This document shows positions 28,386 to 36,283 of a DNA stretch of 64,000 nt, in pieces; positions within the stretch are counted from its first letter, which is position 1, and the number at the start of each line of letters is the position of its first letter. Location of the stretch: assembly GCF_900116665.1 (NCBI RefSeq), contig NZ_FPBK01000001.1, forward strand, positions 496,001-560,000. The letters run 5' to 3'. The position numbers were made by a program, and so were the translations under genes. The notes under the pieces were generated by a model. It saw only the letters and a program-made list of their open reading frames with translations. It had not been told where the DNA came from and ran no database searches. Origin of the DNA: Pustulibacterium marinum. GTDB lineage: Bacteria; Bacteroidota; Bacteroidia; Flavobacteriales; Flavobacteriaceae.

Positions 28386-29921
28386 ATGCAAACCACAATT
28401 AACAAAATAGATCTTAGGAATCTATATTTAGATGATTTTCGTGCTTTACGTGCCTCAATGGTAAGAGCTTATAAGAATTACGAAGATTTCTGGGAAGAAG
28501 ATGAAATAGAAAAATTACTCACGATTTTTCCGGAAGGTCAATTGGTAATTCTAGCAGATGATGTTGTGGTAGGAGCCGCACTTTCAATTGTTGTAAATCT
28601 CGAAGATTTCAAAACAAATCATACTTATAACGAAATTACAGCCAACTCTTCTTTTACTACGCACAATCCAGATGGTTCTGTACTGTACGGGATAGAGATT
28701 TTCATACATCCTGATTTTAGAGGAATGCGTTTAGGTCGCCGTTTGTACGATGCCAGAAAAGAACTATGCGAAACTTTGAATTTAAAATCCATAGTTTTTG
28801 CCGGTAGAATACCCAATTACGGAAAAGTTTCAAAAGAATGTACTCCAAAAGAGTATATAGAAAAGGTAAGAATGCGCGAGTTGCATGATCCTGTTTTGTC
28901 TTTTCAATTGAGTAACGACTTCCATGTGAAGCGTGTTATGAAAGGATATCTTGAGGGTGATTTAGGTTCTCAGGAATATGCTGTTCTTATGGAATGGAAT
29001 AACATATACTACGAGGAGAGTCCAAAGTTGATCAATGCTAGAAAATCTGTTGTACGATTAGGATTAATCCAATGGCAAATGCGTCCACTGAAAGATATCG
29101 ATGCATTATTTGATCAAGCAGAATTTTTTATTGATGCCGTTTCGGGTTACGAAAGTGATTTTGCGCTGTTCCCAGAGCTATTTATTGCTCCATTAATGGC
29201 GCCTTACAATCATCTTTCGGAAGGTGATGCAATAAGAGAATTAGCAAAATTCACTGAAGATATTCGTGCCAGATTCCAAGAGTTTGCCATTTCATATAAT
29301 ATCAATATTATTACTGGAAGCATGCCGTTTATGGATGAAGAAGGGAAGTTGTTTAATATTGGTTATTTGTGTAAACGAGATGGAACCTCTGAGATGTATA
29401 CCAAAATTCACATTACACCCAACGAAGTTTCTCATTGGGGAATGACGGGCGGCAACAAAATACAAACCTTTGATACCGATTGTGGTAAAATAGGAATAGT
29501 AATTTGTTACGATGTAGAATTTCCTGAATTGTCTAGATTAATGGCAGATAAAGGAATGCAGATTTTATTTGTTCCGTTTTTGACAGATACACAAAATGGA
29601 TATACCCGTGTGCGCCATTGTGCGCAGGCAAGAGCTATAGAAAATGAATGCTATGTAGCTATAGCCGGCTGTGTGGGTAATTTGCCAAGAGTAAATAATA
29701 TGGATATTCAATATGCACAAGCAGCAGTTTTTACTCCTTCAGATTTTACGTTTCCCACAAACGGAGTAAAAGCAGAAGCAACTCCGAATACAGAAATGAC
29801 CTTAATCGTTGATGTAGATATGGATGCTTTAAAGGAATTACATGAATTCGGAAGTGTTAAAATCTTAAAAGATAGAAGAACAGACCTCTATGAAATTGTA
29901 GAAAAGAATCAAAATAAATAA
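28386..29921 (+). CDS. GNAT acetyltransferase fused to nitrilase-superfamily amidohydrolase
   Basis: The 511-residue protein has an N-terminal GNAT domain (about 1-205, with HPDFRGMRLGRRLYDARKEL for acetyl-CoA binding) and a C-terminal carbon-nitrogen hydrolase domain (about 218-500) with the full triad Glu264 (FPELF), Lys340 (TKIHITPNE) and Cys374 (VICYDVEFPE). This two-domain protein is widespread in Bacteroidota; the substrate is unknown, and hydrolysis of an amide followed or preceded by N-acetylation of the amine is a reasonable guess. It is monocistronic or leads the following HNH-like gene, 34 bases on. Confidence 0.9.
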   Translation: MQTTINKIDLRNLYLDDFRALRASMVRAYKNYEDFWEEDEIEKLLTIFPEGQLVILADDVVVGAALSIVVNLEDFKTNHTYNEITANSSFTTHNPDGSVLYGIEIFIHPDFRGMRLGRRLYDARKELCETLNLKSIVFAGRIPNYGKVSKECTPKEYIEKVRMRELHDPVLSFQLSNDFHVKRVMKGYLEGDLGSQEYAVLMEWNNIYYEESPKLINARKSVVRLGLIQWQMRPLKDIDALFDQAEFFIDAVSGYESDFALFPELFIAPLMAPYNHLSEGDAIRELAKFTEDIRARFQEFAISYNINIITGSMPFMDEEGKLFNIGYLCKRDGTSEMYTKIHITPNEVSHWGMTGGNKIQTFDTDCGKIGIVICYDVEFPELSRLMADKGMQILFVPFLTDTQNGYTRVRHCAQARAIENECYVAIAGCVGNLPRVNNMDIQYAQAAVFTPSDFTFPTNGVKAEATPNTEMTLIVDVDMDALKELHEFGSVKILKDRRTDLYEIVEKNQNK

Positions 29922-29955
29922 ATTAGTAACAAAATTCCCCTAAACACAGAACAAA

Positions 29956-30516
29956 ATGAGTTTAATTAAATTAAGAAACGAAGAGTGGAAAGAGTATAGA
30001 AAAGACACCTGGAAGGAGGGTCTTGTCTTCAAAGTTTCCAATTACGGAAGGGTTATTGGACCAAAAGATTTTGAAACCGAAAAACTCTTGAAAACGTATC
30101 AAGTTGCCGGTTATGAATATTTCATGGCAAAAAAGGAAAATGATAAAAATGATTTGGTCTATATCCATAGAGCGGTAGCCAATCTATTTATTGAGAATCC
30201 GGAGGAGAAAAAATTCGTAATTCATAAAGATTTTGACAAATTGAATAACGAAGTAGACAACTTAGCATGGGTAACCCGTTCAGAGCTTACAAAGCATAAT
30301 ATGGCAAACCCATCGGTAATTGCAGGAAAAGAAAAAAAGAAATCAAAACCTAGCTTTAGTAAACTTACAGAGGCGAAAGTGAAATTGCTTAAACGAAAAA
30401 TCAACGATCCAAACAGACGTACACGTTTAAGAATTATTGCAAAACAATTCGGTATTTCAGAAATGCAATTGTACCGAATCAAATCTGGAGAAAACTGGAG
30501 CCATGTAGAACCGTAG
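29956..30516 (+). CDS. NUMOD4/HNH-like protein with C-terminal helix-turn-helix
   Basis: The 186-residue protein begins with a NUMOD4-like segment (EEWKEY, FKVSNYGRVIG), then an HNH-nuclease-like region (YIHRAVANLFIENPEEKKF, VIHKDFDKLNNEVDNLAWVT) and a basic C-terminal helix-turn-helix (RIIAKQFGISEMQLYRIKSGENW). Such modules build homing endonucleases of phages and introns. The usual Asn before the first His is Ile here, and there is no intron or phage nearby, so it may be a domesticated DNA-binding protein. It overlaps the stop region of the next gene closely. Confidence 0.7.
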   Translation: MSLIKLRNEEWKEYRKDTWKEGLVFKVSNYGRVIGPKDFETEKLLKTYQVAGYEYFMAKKENDKNDLVYIHRAVANLFIENPEEKKFVIHKDFDKLNNEVDNLAWVTRSELTKHNMANPSVIAGKEKKKSKPSFSKLTEAKVKLLKRKINDPNRRTRLRIIAKQFGISEMQLYRIKSGENWSHVEP

Positions 30517-30521
30517 TGGTA

Positions 30522-31016
30522 ATGAATAAAATAGTATTTTTAGTAAGCGTGTGTTGTACTGTTGCATTTGCAAGAGCACAGCACACGCTTTCTTTTGAAG
30601 AAGGTTTTGTATCTCCCAAAGCCTCGTTGTCACAAATCTCATGGCTCTCGGGTTATTGGGAAGGTGAAGCTTTTGGCGGTCAATGTGAAGAAATTTGGAG
30701 CAATCCTCTAGGTGATTCTATGATGTTTGTTTTTAAACTTTCAGTCAATGGAAAAACAAAATTTTATGAATCAGGAGGTATTCGTCAAGTTGGAGAAACA
30801 TTGATTTTACAGCTCAAACATTTTGATGCGCAGTTTCATGGTTGGGAAGCCAAAGACGAAACAGTAGACTTTAACTTGATAAAGATAACGCCCAATAAAA
30901 TCTATTTTGACGGATTCACTATTGAAAAAATAAGTGAAAACAACATTCATATGTGGGTAAAGATAGAAGAAGATAAAAACCAAGAGGAAGTACTATTTGA
31001 TTATAAAAAGAAGTAA
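30522..31016 (+). CDS. Secreted DUF6265-like protein
   Basis: A 164-residue protein with a signal peptide ending at ARAQH and a beta-rich domain with ISWLSGYWEGEAFGGQCEEIWSNP, typical of a lipocalin/calycin-like family named DUF6265. The ATG at 30522 is preferred over a GTG at 30516 that overlaps the preceding stop. Function unknown; such domains bind small hydrophobic ligands in other proteins, but that is speculative here. It is tightly placed between the HNH-like and zinc-ribbon genes. Confidence 0.7.
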   Translation: MNKIVFLVSVCCTVAFARAQHTLSFEEGFVSPKASLSQISWLSGYWEGEAFGGQCEEIWSNPLGDSMMFVFKLSVNGKTKFYESGGIRQVGETLILQLKHFDAQFHGWEAKDETVDFNLIKITPNKIYFDGFTIEKISENNIHMWVKIEEDKNQEEVLFDYKKK

Positions 31017-31019
31017 GCT

Positions 31020-31370
31020 ATGCAAAAGGAATGTTTGGAATGTGGCGATAAAATTGTTGGAAGATCCGATAAAAAATTTTGTAGTGATGCTTGTAGAAAT
31101 AGTTACAATAACAACTTAAATAAGGATAGCAAAAACCTAATCAGAAACGTAAACAATCGCTTAAAGAAAAATTACAGAATTTTAGAATCTTTAAATCCGG
31201 AAGGAAAAGCAAAAGTGAGCAAATACAAGTTGCTAGATAAAGGTTTTGATTTTGAATACTTCACAAACATATATACTACAAAAACCGGCAACGAATATCA
31301 TTTTATATACGATTATGGTTATTTAGCTTTAGAAAACGATTATTTTATGCTGGTAAAAAGGGAACAATAG
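31020..31370 (+). CDS. Small zinc-ribbon protein of unknown function
   Basis: The 116-residue protein starts with a CxxC...CxxxC zinc knuckle (CLECGDKIVGRSDKKFCSDAC, Cys5, Cys8, Cys21 and Cys25), followed by a basic helix (NLIRNVNNRLKKNYRILESLNP) and a C-terminal beta segment. The ribbon resembles DUF2116-type nucleic-acid-associated zinc ribbons. It starts three bases after the DUF6265-like gene. Function not recognised. Confidence 0.7.
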   Translation: MQKECLECGDKIVGRSDKKFCSDACRNSYNNNLNKDSKNLIRNVNNRLKKNYRILESLNPEGKAKVSKYKLLDKGFDFEYFTNIYTTKTGNEYHFIYDYGYLALENDYFMLVKREQ

Positions 31371-31392
31371 CATTTCTTGTTAACTTTATCGT

Positions 31393-33672
31393 ATGAAAAA
31401 AATCAACCAGCCAGTTTCTATTCTAATTATCATAGTTGCTATCTTCAGTAGTTTTTACGTGCTATTGCCGCAACATATTTCAGATGAAAATTCTTCCGAA
31501 ACTTCATTTTCCACCAAAAGAGCTTTAAACCATGTAGAAGCCATTGCTTCAAAACCACATTTTGTAGGTTCATCGGCTCACAAAGAGGTGATTACCTATT
31601 TGCAATCGGCATTGGAGAATCTCGGAATAGTGTCTACATTACAAACGGGATACACGGCTGGAGATTGGGCGAATTTAAGTAGCGCAACAAATATTATAGG
31701 AAAGATAGAAGGTTCAGAAGACGGTAAAGCATTGTTGCTTTTATCTCATTATGACAGCAATCCGCATTCTTCATTGGGTGCTTCGGATGATGCAGCCGGA
31801 GTTGCCACTATTCTAGAATCCTTGAGAGCTTTTTTAGCTGAGGGAAATCAACCAAAAAATGATATCATCATTGTATTTTCAGATGCTGAAGAATTGGGTT
31901 TAAATGGAGCGCAATTGTTCGTGAACAATCATCCATGGATTAAAGACGTTGGTTTGGTACTCAATTTTGAAGCAAGAGGAAGTGGCGGTCCTAGTTATAT
32001 GTTGATAGAAACAAATAACGGAAATAGCAATATGGTCAAAGAGTTTCAAAAAGCAGCACCAAAATTTCCAGTAGCCAATTCATTTATGTACAGCATTTAT
32101 AAGATGCTTCCTAATGATACAGATTTAACGGTTTTTCGAGAAGATGCGAATGTAAACGGTTTCAATTTTGCATTTATAGATGATCATTTTGATTATCACA
32201 CACAGTTAGATAATTACGAAAGACTAGACAGAAAAACACTAGAGCATCAAGGTTCATATTTAATGCCTTTATTAAAGCATTTTTCAAATACAGACCTTTC
32301 AAAAGTCACATCAGATACTGATACCGTCTATTTCAATGTTCCTGTATTCAAATTAATAAGTTATCCTTTTGCGTGGATTTTACCAATGCTAATTTTGGGT
32401 GTTTTTATATTTATCGCCATTCTAATTTTTGGAAAAACCAAGAGATCACTTCGCTTAAAGAAAGTGGCTAAAGGATTTATTCCTTTTATCTTACTTCTCA
32501 CAGTAAATGGAATTTTAGGGTATTTTGCTTGGCCTACATTAAAATATGCATATCCGGAATACCAGGATATTTTACATGGATTTACGTATAATGGACATTG
32601 GTACATTGCAGCGTATGTTGCTCTAAGCCTTGGATTTTGTTTCTTGTTTTATGGCTTTTTTCATAAAGTGCGTTCCGTAGATTTGGCAGTAGCCCCTTTG
32701 TTTTTCTGGTTAGTTATTACAGCATTGCTTAGTATATATTTAAAAGGAGGAGCATTCTTCATTATTCCATTTTATGCAGCTTTGTTAATTTGGTGGTTAC
32801 GAATCAAGTTTGGAAATGTTTCTCCAATAGTTCTAACCATTATTGGAGTTCCTGTTTTAGTAATTTTAGTACCGTTCGTACAAATGTTTCCGGTAGGTTT
32901 AGGATTAAAAATGATGGTAGCTTCTACAGTATTTGTGTCGCTGATTTATGGTTTGTTGCTTCCGGTTTTTGCCACCTATAGAAAGAAGCGATATTTTGCT
33001 TTGGGATCTTTTGTTATAGCTATAGCATTCTTGATAATAGCTCATCAAAATTCAAAATTCACTTCGGAAACACCAAAACCATCAAGTCTTGTGTATCTTT
33101 TTGATGCTGATACGGATAAAGGATTTTACGCGAGCTACGATGCAATTTTATCACCTTGGAATGCCAAATATCTTCAAGAAAGTTCAAATGTTGATAGTGT
33201 AATGAGTTCAACATTTAGCAGTAAATACGGTACAAGATTTAATAAAATTCAAAAAACCGATTTTAAGAAAATACCATTGCCAATAGTGAGCTTAGAAAGC
33301 GATACTATAATTGGTGATACTAGAAAATTACGCATCGAAATTAAGCCTCAAAGAGCTATCAATCGGGTTGAAATATTTTCAGATGTAATAAACTTTACAA
33401 GTGTAAATGTGAATGGAATTGCTTTGAATGACGAATTTTTGAATGCTCGAAAACCGAATGATAAATTGATCACGCATTATGTTTCGGATAATGCAAGTAC
33501 AGTGTTGGAAGTAACATTTTCAAAAGATGAAACCTTTGAAATGGAAGTCTACGAAGCAGCAAATGATTTATTATCCGGCGACTATGGGATTAAAAATCGT
33601 CCTGAAAATGAGATTCCAATGCCGTTTGTTTTGAACGATGCCACCATCACTAAAAAGAAGTATATATTTTGA
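31393..33672 (+). CDS. M28 family metallopeptidase with C-terminal membrane domain
   Basis: The 759-residue protein has an N-terminal anchor, a luminal/periplasmic M28 aminopeptidase domain with zinc ligands and base in LLSHYDSNPHS (His119), GASDDAAG (Asp132), SDAEELG (Glu166/167) and DDHFDYHTQLDN, then about eight membrane helices (about 325-560) and a C-terminal periplasmic domain. This layout resembles the ERMP1/Fxna-type M28 proteins. The substrate is unknown. Its stop overlaps the next gene start by four bases. Confidence 0.88.
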   Translation: MKKINQPVSILIIIVAIFSSFYVLLPQHISDENSSETSFSTKRALNHVEAIASKPHFVGSSAHKEVITYLQSALENLGIVSTLQTGYTAGDWANLSSATNIIGKIEGSEDGKALLLLSHYDSNPHSSLGASDDAAGVATILESLRAFLAEGNQPKNDIIIVFSDAEELGLNGAQLFVNNHPWIKDVGLVLNFEARGSGGPSYMLIETNNGNSNMVKEFQKAAPKFPVANSFMYSIYKMLPNDTDLTVFREDANVNGFNFAFIDDHFDYHTQLDNYERLDRKTLEHQGSYLMPLLKHFSNTDLSKVTSDTDTVYFNVPVFKLISYPFAWILPMLILGVFIFIAILIFGKTKRSLRLKKVAKGFIPFILLLTVNGILGYFAWPTLKYAYPEYQDILHGFTYNGHWYIAAYVALSLGFCFLFYGFFHKVRSVDLAVAPLFFWLVITALLSIYLKGGAFFIIPFYAALLIWWLRIKFGNVSPIVLTIIGVPVLVILVPFVQMFPVGLGLKMMVASTVFVSLIYGLLLPVFATYRKKRYFALGSFVIAIAFLIIAHQNSKFTSETPKPSSLVYLFDADTDKGFYASYDAILSPWNAKYLQESSNVDSVMSSTFSSKYGTRFNKIQKTDFKKIPLPIVSLESDTIIGDTRKLRIEIKPQRAINRVEIFSDVINFTSVNVNGIALNDEFLNARKPNDKLITHYVSDNASTVLEVTFSKDETFEMEVYEAANDLLSGDYGIKNRPENEIPMPFVLNDATITKKKYIF

Positions 33673-34469
33673 AAATAGCAATTTTAGGTTGTGGTTGGTT
33701 GGGGCTACCTTTAGCTGAACATTTGATAGATCAAGGGTTTCAAGTAAATGGTTCTACCACTAGTGAAGAGAAATTAGCATTATTACAGCAAAAGGGAATT
33801 CAGTCGTTTCTTATTGAAGTTACCGAGGAAAAAATCACTGGAGATTTCGAAGGCTTTTTAGAGCAAGTTGAAATTTTGATTATTGATATTCCTCCAGGAT
33901 TGCGTAAGAATCCTAATGGAAATTTTACTAAGAAGATTGATCAAATACTTCAAAAAATGGAAGAGCGAAGCTTAAAAGTTATTTTCGTAAGTAGTACATC
34001 CGTTTATGGAGATCATCAAGGTGAAGTGGATGAAACCATTCCAGCTGAACCAGAAACCACTAGTGGAAAGCAGTTATTGGCAAGCGAACAATTACTTCAA
34101 CAAAGTGAAAATTTACAGGTAACAGTAATTAGGTTTGCTGGGCTTTTTGATGAAAATAGACATCCTGTAAAGTTTTTATCAGGAAGAGAAAACGTTAAAC
34201 AAAAGTATCACTTTGTTCATCTCATTCATAAATGTGATTGCATAGGGATTATTACTTCCATCATAGAAAAGGATAAATTTCCTTTCCTCTTAAATGCAGT
34301 GTATCCATACAACCCAAATCGCGGCAATTACTATACAGAGAAGGCTTTACAGCAGAATTTACCAGTTCCTATTTTTCAGGAAGAATCTCCCGGAAAGAAA
34401 GGTAAACACATAATTTCAATAAATATTTCCTATCTTAACTATTCCTTTCAAAAAGACCTATTTTCCTGA
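33669..34469 (+). CDS. NAD(P)-dependent epimerase/dehydratase, YeeZ-like
   Basis: The 266-residue Rossmann-fold protein begins KIAILGCGWLGLPLAEHL (GxGxxG with an Asn/Gly pattern typical of NADP use) and has the SDR-like SSTSVYGDHQGEVDE segment. It belongs to the short epimerase group that includes E. coli YeeZ. Substrate unknown. It starts with TTG inside the stop of the M28 gene (TTGA overlap), so translation is probably coupled. No ATG would preserve the nucleotide-binding loop. Confidence 0.8.
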   Translation: MKIAILGCGWLGLPLAEHLIDQGFQVNGSTTSEEKLALLQQKGIQSFLIEVTEEKITGDFEGFLEQVEILIIDIPPGLRKNPNGNFTKKIDQILQKMEERSLKVIFVSSTSVYGDHQGEVDETIPAEPETTSGKQLLASEQLLQQSENLQVTVIRFAGLFDENRHPVKFLSGRENVKQKYHFVHLIHKCDCIGIITSIIEKDKFPFLLNAVYPYNPNRGNYYTEKALQQNLPVPIFQEESPGKKGKHIISINISYLNYSFQKDLFS

Positions 34470-34577
34470 TCTTTAAACGAATTTTAAGTTTTGTTTAACG
34501 TAGTTAAAGTTTGGTTAAACAGAATAGAATGCATGCATAGCAATAGTCCTTTCGATTATATTTACAAAAAAATTGCT

Positions 34578-34928
34578 ATGAAAAATAATTTAAACACTGA
34601 AGTGGTTCTTCAAGAAATTAGATTTCTTTTGAGGACCAGTTGTCAAGAGGAATCTTTACAGCAAAAGCATTTTGAAAGTTTGCATTGTGCAATTCTAAAA
34701 AAACACTTTAAAGCAGGTGATGTAAAAATAGATCACCGCAATAAAGTTATACATTTAAGTATGAATGTAGATAGTTCTGCTAACTTCTTTGGGCAGAAAA
34801 GTTATGTAGATGTAGAAATGAAATTCAAGAATATTTATGACTTCTTAGAGTCTTGTTTAGAGACTTCAGATCAAAATATTGTTTTCTACAGAAACATTCT
34901 AAAATTTTACAACCAGCGCGCTGTATAA
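34578..34928 (+). CDS. Conserved hypothetical protein, 116 residues
   Basis: I chose the ATG at 34578 (MKNNLNTEVVLQEIR); an upstream ATG at 34491 would add 29 residues without clear character and would sit inside the likely promoter region. The protein is soluble, mixed alpha/beta, with two cysteines (Cys21-type TSCQEE and HCAILKK) and no recognised domain. An inverted repeat GTTTAAC/GTTAAAC lies about 60 to 90 bases upstream. Function not recognised. Confidence 0.6.
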   Translation: MKNNLNTEVVLQEIRFLLRTSCQEESLQQKHFESLHCAILKKHFKAGDVKIDHRNKVIHLSMNVDSSANFFGQKSYVDVEMKFKNIYDFLESCLETSDQNIVFYRNILKFYNQRAV

Positions 34929-34986
34929 TGGGTTTATAAACTCAATTATAAAACTGACTAATTCTTCACTATTAAATCTTATAACT

Positions 34987-35439
34987 ATGGACACCAACAA
35001 AACTGTTATCAATGTATTGAATGATTTATTGAAACTTCATATGGAAACTGAACAGAACTACCTAGAATGCATCAATCAGATTTTCCATAGAGGAGTGCGA
35101 AGTTTTTTTGTAACTCAAGCACAAACCAAAAACAAGTTTGTACACCAGCTTGCTTTGGAAGTTCAAAAACTAGGGGGAGATATTTATACGGCAGACGCTA
35201 CTGTAGTAAATCATTTTGACTTTTACGAGGATTTAAGAACCATTAGCTTTGAAGAGGTTTTAAATTATTGTTTAAAATTTGAAGAAGAAATGATAGCTAC
35301 CTACGAGAAAGCTATACACACAGAAGGAATAGAAGAGACTACTCAGTATTTGCTTTTAAAACAAAAAACAGAATTAGAAAGCTTATTGACGGAAGCTAAA
35401 ATAAAAGAATATAGAACGCACGAAAGATTAGTATCTTAA
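34987..35439 (+). CDS. DUF2383 (PA2169-type) four-helix-bundle protein
   Basis: A 150-residue, all-helical protein: VLNDLLKLHMETEQNYLECINQ, the KNKFVHQLALEVQKLGGDI helix and CLKFEEEMIATYEKAI match DUF2383, a ferritin-like fold protein often seen with stress genes. Acidic residues in the helices could bind metal but canonical ferritin ligands are not all present. No partner gene is evident beyond the neighbouring small genes. Confidence 0.75.
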   Translation: MDTNKTVINVLNDLLKLHMETEQNYLECINQIFHRGVRSFFVTQAQTKNKFVHQLALEVQKLGGDIYTADATVVNHFDFYEDLRTISFEEVLNYCLKFEEEMIATYEKAIHTEGIEETTQYLLLKQKTELESLLTEAKIKEYRTHERLVS

Positions 35440-35477
35440 TTCTTTCAACAATAGAATGCTTTATTGATTTTTTTTGA

Positions 35478-35485
35478 TAGTTTTG
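35478..35485 (+). promoter_or_regulatory. Candidate -7 promoter element of the TPR gene
   Basis: TAGTTTTG fits TAnnTTTG and lies 24 bases before the ATG at 35510. It would fall inside the coding region of the longer alternative start at 35474, supporting the shorter one. No -33 TTG at 19 bases was seen. Confidence 0.4.
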
Positions 35486-35509
35486 GCTGTCAATAATTTA
35501 AACAGACCG

Positions 35510-36199
35510 ATGAAAAAAATAATTTTACAATTATGTTTGGCCGTTATGCCGATTCTTGGAGTAGCTCAAACAAAAGGAGAATTGGTAAAGCATTACGAAG
35601 CATTCTATAATCAAATGAAAAAGCAAGGTGATCTTCAAGGGTCTATTAATGCTTTGACTCATTTAAATGTATTGGAGCCAAACCAAGCAAATACTGATAC
35701 TTTAGCTTACTATTATTTAAGTGCTAATCAGTACGTACAGGCGCTAAATGTTATTGGAATAGAGAAAGATGAAAATGCTTCAGCTTTGGCAGTACAGGTA
35801 AAAGCAGTTTCATTAAAATCTTTAAACCAAAGAGAGAAGGCTTTGGAGCAATATGAAATTTTGTTCAAAAAAACTCCAAATATCTATATTGCTTATGAAA
35901 TGGCCGATTTAAGAACTCAGTTAGGTAATTTCCAAGGAGCCATGACTAATATTGAGTACGGGTTAGCGAATGTAAATGAAGCAGACCGTATTGCTTTTTA
36001 TGAGTCAAACCAACCTTATGAAGTTCCTGCGAAAGCAGCGTTTATGTATCAAAAAGCATTAAGCGAGTATAGTTTGAACCAAACTGATTTGGATACACCT
36101 ATAAACACGCTTACAAAAGCACTTGCAATAGCACCTAAGTTTACATTAGCACAGACTATTAAAAAAGCTTTATTACAGAAAAAGGCTGGAGTAGAATAG
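35510..36199 (+). CDS. Secreted/periplasmic TPR-repeat protein
   Basis: The 229-residue protein has a signal peptide (KKIILQLCLAVMPILGVAQ) and a helical repeat region with TPR-like A/L spacing (TLAYYYLSANQYVQALNVIG, REKALEQYEILFKKTPNIYIAYEMADL, LGNFQGAMTNIEYGLAN). The ATG at 35510 is chosen because the signal starts there. It probably scaffolds a periplasmic or envelope complex; the partner is unknown. Closed by the terminator at 36231-36257. Confidence 0.82.
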   Translation: MKKIILQLCLAVMPILGVAQTKGELVKHYEAFYNQMKKQGDLQGSINALTHLNVLEPNQANTDTLAYYYLSANQYVQALNVIGIEKDENASALAVQVKAVSLKSLNQREKALEQYEILFKKTPNIYIAYEMADLRTQLGNFQGAMTNIEYGLANVNEADRIAFYESNQPYEVPAKAAFMYQKALSEYSLNQTDLDTPINTLTKALAIAPKFTLAQTIKKALLQKKAGVE

Positions 36200-36230
36200 T
36201 AAAAGGCATATGTGAAATATATAAAAGAAA

Positions 36231-36257
36231 AGACCGCTTAAAGAAGCGGTCTTTTTT
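36231..36257 (+). terminator. Rho-independent terminator after the TPR gene
   Basis: AGACCGCTT-AAAG-AAGCGGTCT with a run of T, 31 bases past the TPR gene stop and ahead of the convergent M13 peptidase gene. Confidence 0.92.
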
Positions 36258-36283
36258 TATGAATTCCTTTTTTGATAACTAAT

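Noticed and set aside
34491-34577. Longer start of the hypothetical gene at 34578
   Set aside because: The added residues lie over an inverted repeat and promoter-like leader, and the ATG at 34578 is the natural beginning of the protein.
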